Below are positions 40,272 to 43,318 of a stretch of DNA of 43,318 nucleotides, piece after piece. The DNA comes from an uncultured Coriobacteriaceae bacterium (GTDB taxonomy: Bacteria; Actinomycetota; Coriobacteriia; Coriobacteriales; Coriobacteriaceae). The notes under the pieces were generated by a model. That model was not told the DNA's origin and did not search any database. It was given only the letters and a program-made list of their open reading frames with translations. The position numbers and the translations under genes were made by a program. The stretch spans positions 1,272 through 44,589 of the forward strand of contig CASEER010000015.1 of NCBI GenBank assembly GCA_949287085.1. The letters run 5' to 3'. The first letter of the stretch is position 1. Each line of letters opens with the position of its first letter.

Positions 40272-41981
40272 TTAGGAGAGCGCTTGGCGCAGGAGCTCGT
40301 TGAAGAGCTTGGGGTTGCCGGTGCCGCGGCTCGCCTTCATGCACTGGCCCACCAAAAAGCCGAGCACCTTCTGGTTGCCATCGCGGTACTGCTGCGCCTG
40401 GTCGGGGCAGTTGGCGAGGACCTCGTCTACGATGGGCTGGAGCGCGCCGGTATCGCTCACCTGGCGCATGCCGCGCTCGTCCACGATCTTCTCTGGGTCG
40501 GCGCCGGTCTCGACCATGGCCTGGAACACCTCGTGCCCCTGGTTGGAGCTAATGGCATCCGAGGCAAGGAGCTTGGCAAGGCTCGCCACCTGCTCGGGCG
40601 CGATGGTCGCCTCGGCGAGCGTCGTGCCCGTGCCGCGCAGGTGCGCCGGCAGCTCGTTCACGATGAGGTTCGCCACCGTCTGCGCCTCCTTGCCCGCAAG
40701 GCCCGCGGCAGCCGCCTCAAAAAACGCCGCCGTCTCGGGGTCGCCCGCAATCTGCTCAGCGTCGGCGCGCTTGATACCGAAGTCGCGCTCGTAGCGGTCG
40801 CGCTTGGCGTCCGGCAGCTCGGGAATCTCGGCCCGGCAATGCTCGATAAACTCGTCCGACAAATCAAAGGGCGCAAGATCCGGGTCGGGGAACAGACGGT
40901 AATCGTCCGCCGTCTCCTTGGTGCGCATGACCACGGTGCGCTTGCGGCTCGGCTCCCAGTGGCGCGTTTCCTGGTAGATGATGCCGCCCTCTTCAAGCAC
41001 CTCGGCCTGGCGGCAAATCTCGTAGGCGAGGCCGTCGTGCAGCGCCTTGAACGAGTTGAGGTTCTTGAGCTCCGTCTTGGTGCCCAGCTTGGTCTCGCCG
41101 CGGCGGCGCAGACTCACGTTGCCGTCGCAGCGCATGGAGCCCTTTTCCATGGAGCAGTCGGAGATGCCGAGCGTGAGGAAGATGCGGCGGAGCTTCTCCA
41201 TAAAGAGGCGCGCCTCCTCGGGCGTGCGGAGGTCGGGCTCGGTGACGAGCTCGATGAGCGGTGTGCCGCAGCGGTTGTAGTCAATGAGGCTCTCGGCCGC
41301 ACCGCCGATGCGGCCCTCCTCGCCGCCCACATGCACCATCTTGGCGGCGTCCTCCTCCATGTGGATGCGCAGAATGCGGATGGGCACGGTGTACGAGCCA
41401 TCTTCGTGGCGCACTGGCACCGTAAGGTTTGCCGTGTCGTACCCGCTCATCCCCGCCAGCGCCGATGTAGCCCCTTCTGGGGCAGCGTCTTGTTGGCCCA
41501 CGTGCTCCGGCAGGTCGCGGGACATGGCGGTCGAGAGCCCCACGGCGTTGGCGCTTGCGCTCGCCAAGCTCGCGGCCTCGGCGTCGCCAAAGGCACACTC
41601 CGGGCGCTCGTCCGCGCCGCGACCCGTCACCTCAAGATCAAGCCGGCCATGCATGGCAAAGGCCACCGGTCCCTGCGTGGTCTGGAAGTTCTTGGCCATA
41701 TCCGGATAGAAGTAGTGCTTGCGATAGAACATCGAGTGCTTCTGAATCTCGCAGTTGGTGGCAAGACCGGCCTTTACGATGTACTCGATCGCGCGCTTGT
41801 TGGGCACGGGCAGCGCGCCCGGCAGGCCCAAGCAGACGGGGCACACGTTGGTGTTGGGCGCGTCATCATGGCTGAGCTTGCAGCCGCAGAACATCTTGGT
41901 GCCGAGCGTCGTGAGCTCGGTGTGAATCTCGAGGCCAATCACGGCCTCCCAATCTTTGAGGACCTCGTTGAGCTCGCGCAT
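40272..41981 (-). CDS. gatB: Asp-tRNA(Asn)/Glu-tRNA(Gln) amidotransferase subunit B
   Basis: The 569-residue protein activates Glu-tRNA-Gln or Asp-tRNA-Asn for transamidation by GatA. The N-terminus is typical: WEAVIGLEIHTELTT, a zinc site with MFCGCKL and NVCPVCLGLPGALPV, and FYRKHYFYPDMAKNFQ. The core DYNRCGTPLIELVTEPDL and MRCDGNVSLRRRG are intact, and the C-terminal YqeY-like tail ends NPKLFNELLRQALS. It is about 70-90 residues longer than usual because of an Ala/Asp-rich insert (about 118-195) between GRLDLEV and RILRIHMEEDAAK. Its ATG overlaps the gatA stop (TGATG), and its ribosome site, GGGAGG, lies inside gatA. Confidence 0.95.
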   Translation of the reverse strand: MRELNEVLKDWEAVIGLEIHTELTTLGTKMFCGCKLSHDDAPNTNVCPVCLGLPGALPVPNKRAIEYIVKAGLATNCEIQKHSMFYRKHYFYPDMAKNFQTTQGPVAFAMHGRLDLEVTGRGADERPECAFGDAEAASLASASANAVGLSTAMSRDLPEHVGQQDAAPEGATSALAGMSGYDTANLTVPVRHEDGSYTVPIRILRIHMEEDAAKMVHVGGEEGRIGGAAESLIDYNRCGTPLIELVTEPDLRTPEEARLFMEKLRRIFLTLGISDCSMEKGSMRCDGNVSLRRRGETKLGTKTELKNLNSFKALHDGLAYEICRQAEVLEEGGIIYQETRHWEPSRKRTVVMRTKETADDYRLFPDPDLAPFDLSDEFIEHCRAEIPELPDAKRDRYERDFGIKRADAEQIAGDPETAAFFEAAAAGLAGKEAQTVANLIVNELPAHLRGTGTTLAEATIAPEQVASLAKLLASDAISSNQGHEVFQAMVETGADPEKIVDERGMRQVSDTGALQPIVDEVLANCPDQAQQYRDGNQKVLGFLVGQCMKASRGTGNPKLFNELLRQALS

Positions 41982-43318
41982 CAGAGCTCACCTCCCTTCC
42001 CGGCAAAGGCGGGGGCAACGGGTGCGCCCGGCGTGGCAGCAGCGGGCGCAGCGAAAGAGGAGTCCGCTCCATCCGCCCTGGATTCTGCATCGTCAGCGCC
42101 GGAGCCAGCCTTGCCCGCCGCATTCCACGCGCCCGCCTCGGCCGCTGCGCACTCAAGCGCCGAACCAAACATGATGAGCCGCTCGTCCTTAAACGCCGGC
42201 GCCACCAGCTGCGCAGCCACCGGCAGACCGGACTCCTCGCCCAACCCGAGCGGCACGGTCATGCCGCCGTTGCCCGCGATGTTGATCGAGATCGTATACA
42301 TATCCGACAGGTACATCTGCGTGGGGTCAGAGATCTCGCCGTGCTTAAACGCCGTGCGCGGCGCGGCCGGCATCAAGATCACGTCTACCTGCTCGTACGC
42401 ACGCGCATAATCCTCGGTAATCAGGGTGCGCGCCTTCTGCGCGGCATAGTAATACTTATCGTAGATGCCGCTCGAAAGCAGATACGCGCCGAGCATCTGG
42501 CGGCGCTTGGCCTCCGCGCCAAAGCCGTGCGCGCGCGAAAGCGAGCTCTGTGCGGCCAGCGTGGCGCACCCGGGCTCCTGGTAGCCGTAGCGAATGCCGT
42601 CAAAGCGTGCGAGGTTGCTGAACGCCTCGGCCGGACCGATCACGTAATATGCAGCGATGGCGGCGTCCAAGTGCGGAAGGTCCACCTCCACGAGCTCGGC
42701 GCCCGCAGCCTCAAGCGCTTGCGCCGCGCCCTCGACGGCATGGCGCACCTCGGACGTGAGGCCCTCGGCATCCATAAACGCCGGGATAATGCCCACGCGC
42801 ATGCCCGCAATACTCGCCCCCACATGCTCGGCAAAGGTTGCCGGCACTTCCTGGGAGGTGGAGTCAAACGGGTCGTGGCCCGCCCCTACGAGCGCGTCCA
42901 TGGCGAGCGCCACGTCCTTGACCGTGCGGCCAAAGGGGCCCACCTGGTCGAGCGAGCTGCCAAACGCCACCACGCCGTAGCGGCTCACCGCGCCGTACGT
43001 GGGCTTCATGCCCACCACGCCGCAGAACGCCGCGGGCTGGCGGATGGAGCCGCCCGTGTCCGAGCCCAGCGCGAGCGGGGTCATGCCCGCCGCCACCGAC
43101 GCCGCCGAGCCGCCCGACGAGCCGCCCGGCACGCACGCCGTATTCCACGGATTGTTGGTGGGGTGAAAGGCCGAGCTATCGGTCGAGGAGCCAAACGCGA
43201 ACTCGTCCATGTTGGCCTTGCCCACCGGCACGCAGCCCGCGTCGAGCATGCGCCGCACGCACGTGGCGGTGTAGGGGCTCTCGTAGGTTTCGAGCATGCG
43301 GGACGCGCAGGTGGTGCG
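41981..43318 (-). CDS. gatA: Glutamyl-tRNA(Gln) amidotransferase subunit A, N-terminus outside window
   Basis: 445 residues are visible; the frame stays open through base 43318 (RTTCASRMLETYESPY), so about 45-50 N-terminal residues, including the catalytic Lys region, are missing. The protein releases ammonia from glutamine and passes it to GatB. The cis-Ser and nucleophile Ser are in VPGGSSGGSAASVAAG and LGSDTGGSIRQPAAFCG. A C-terminal tail of about 45 residues rich in Ala, Asp and Pro follows the normal end near AEAGAW. It is coupled to gatB by a one-base stop/start overlap. gatC is expected just beyond the window. Confidence 0.95.
   Translation of the reverse strand, partial: RTTCASRMLETYESPYTATCVRRMLDAGCVPVGKANMDEFAFGSSTDSSAFHPTNNPWNTACVPGGSSGGSAASVAAGMTPLALGSDTGGSIRQPAAFCGVVGMKPTYGAVSRYGVVAFGSSLDQVGPFGRTVKDVALAMDALVGAGHDPFDSTSQEVPATFAEHVGASIAGMRVGIIPAFMDAEGLTSEVRHAVEGAAQALEAAGAELVEVDLPHLDAAIAAYYVIGPAEAFSNLARFDGIRYGYQEPGCATLAAQSSLSRAHGFGAEAKRRQMLGAYLLSSGIYDKYYYAAQKARTLITEDYARAYEQVDVILMPAAPRTAFKHGEISDPTQMYLSDMYTISINIAGNGGMTVPLGLGEESGLPVAAQLVAPAFKDERLIMFGSALECAAAEAGAWNAAGKAGSGADDAESRADGADSSFAAPAAATPGAPVAPAFAGKGGEL

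Noticed and set aside
40284..42410. 708-codon plus-strand frame antisense to gatB/gatA
   Set aside because: Shadow of genuine gatB and gatA; no ribosome site or domain.

Overview
This is a GC-rich, gene-dense bacterial window that looks like a gut member of the Coriobacteriia (Collinsella-like). That placement is inference from several traits seen together: high-GC actinobacterial codon use; a PTS-type lactose system and a NiaR-controlled NAD operon, both common in Firmicutes and Coriobacteriia; a Veg protein; a lysyl-tRNA synthetase with an extra C-terminal tRNA-binding domain; and GatB/GatA with Ala-rich insertions. No phage, plasmid, CRISPR or rRNA sequence is visible. Most of the window is core metabolism and translation.

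Layout. 1-2287: the end of an iron-type alcohol dehydrogenase, convergent with an M24 Xaa-Pro peptidase. 2288-3640: an insertion-sequence graveyard with a 5'-truncated, frameshifted IS21 istA piece butted against a truncated zinc-ribbon transposase on the other strand, plus two large hairpins. 3600-9000: a lactose PTS island (EIIA; LacI-family regulator; EIICB; 6-phospho-beta-galactosidase) tied together by copies of a 16-bp palindromic operator. 9240-10901: guaA. 11046-14956: nadA-nadB-nadC-niaR, a self-regulated NAD operon with a palindrome over its promoter. 15147-17109: asparaginase, a small XRE regulator and a DUF1648-like membrane protein. 17123-22640: ychF, an unrecognised tetra-cluster ferredoxin-like protein, lysS, greA and tatA. 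22855-27281: a YfcC-type carrier, an M20 amidohydrolase, tRNA-Pro, ispE and veg. 27537-31535: dtd, rdgB, rph, murI and a HAD phosphatase. 31650: tRNA-Val. 31979-36791: argC-argJ-argB-argD. 36977-37145: a 169-bp palindromic element. 37180-40058: a patatin lipase, tmRNA and an AlbA/Schlafen-type protein. 40272-43318: gatB and gatA, the latter cut by the window end.

How the genes work together. Lactose is imported and phosphorylated by EIIA plus EIICB and cleaved inside the cell by LacG. No tagatose-6-phosphate genes are present here, so galactose-6-phosphate must be handled elsewhere. The nad cluster makes nicotinate mononucleotide from aspartate and DHAP and carries its own repressor. argCJBD covers the cyclic ornithine route from N-acetylglutamate to N-acetylornithine (no argF, argG or argH here). 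gatAB, lysS, dtd, ssrA and greA serve translation and transcription quality. rph, rdgB and murI are housekeeping.

The items most worth following up are the 169-bp palindromic element, the LacI-family operator set (including a site at the regulator's own promoter), the lysS fusion, the ferredoxin-like protein, and several strong hairpins or terminators with no gene assigned.
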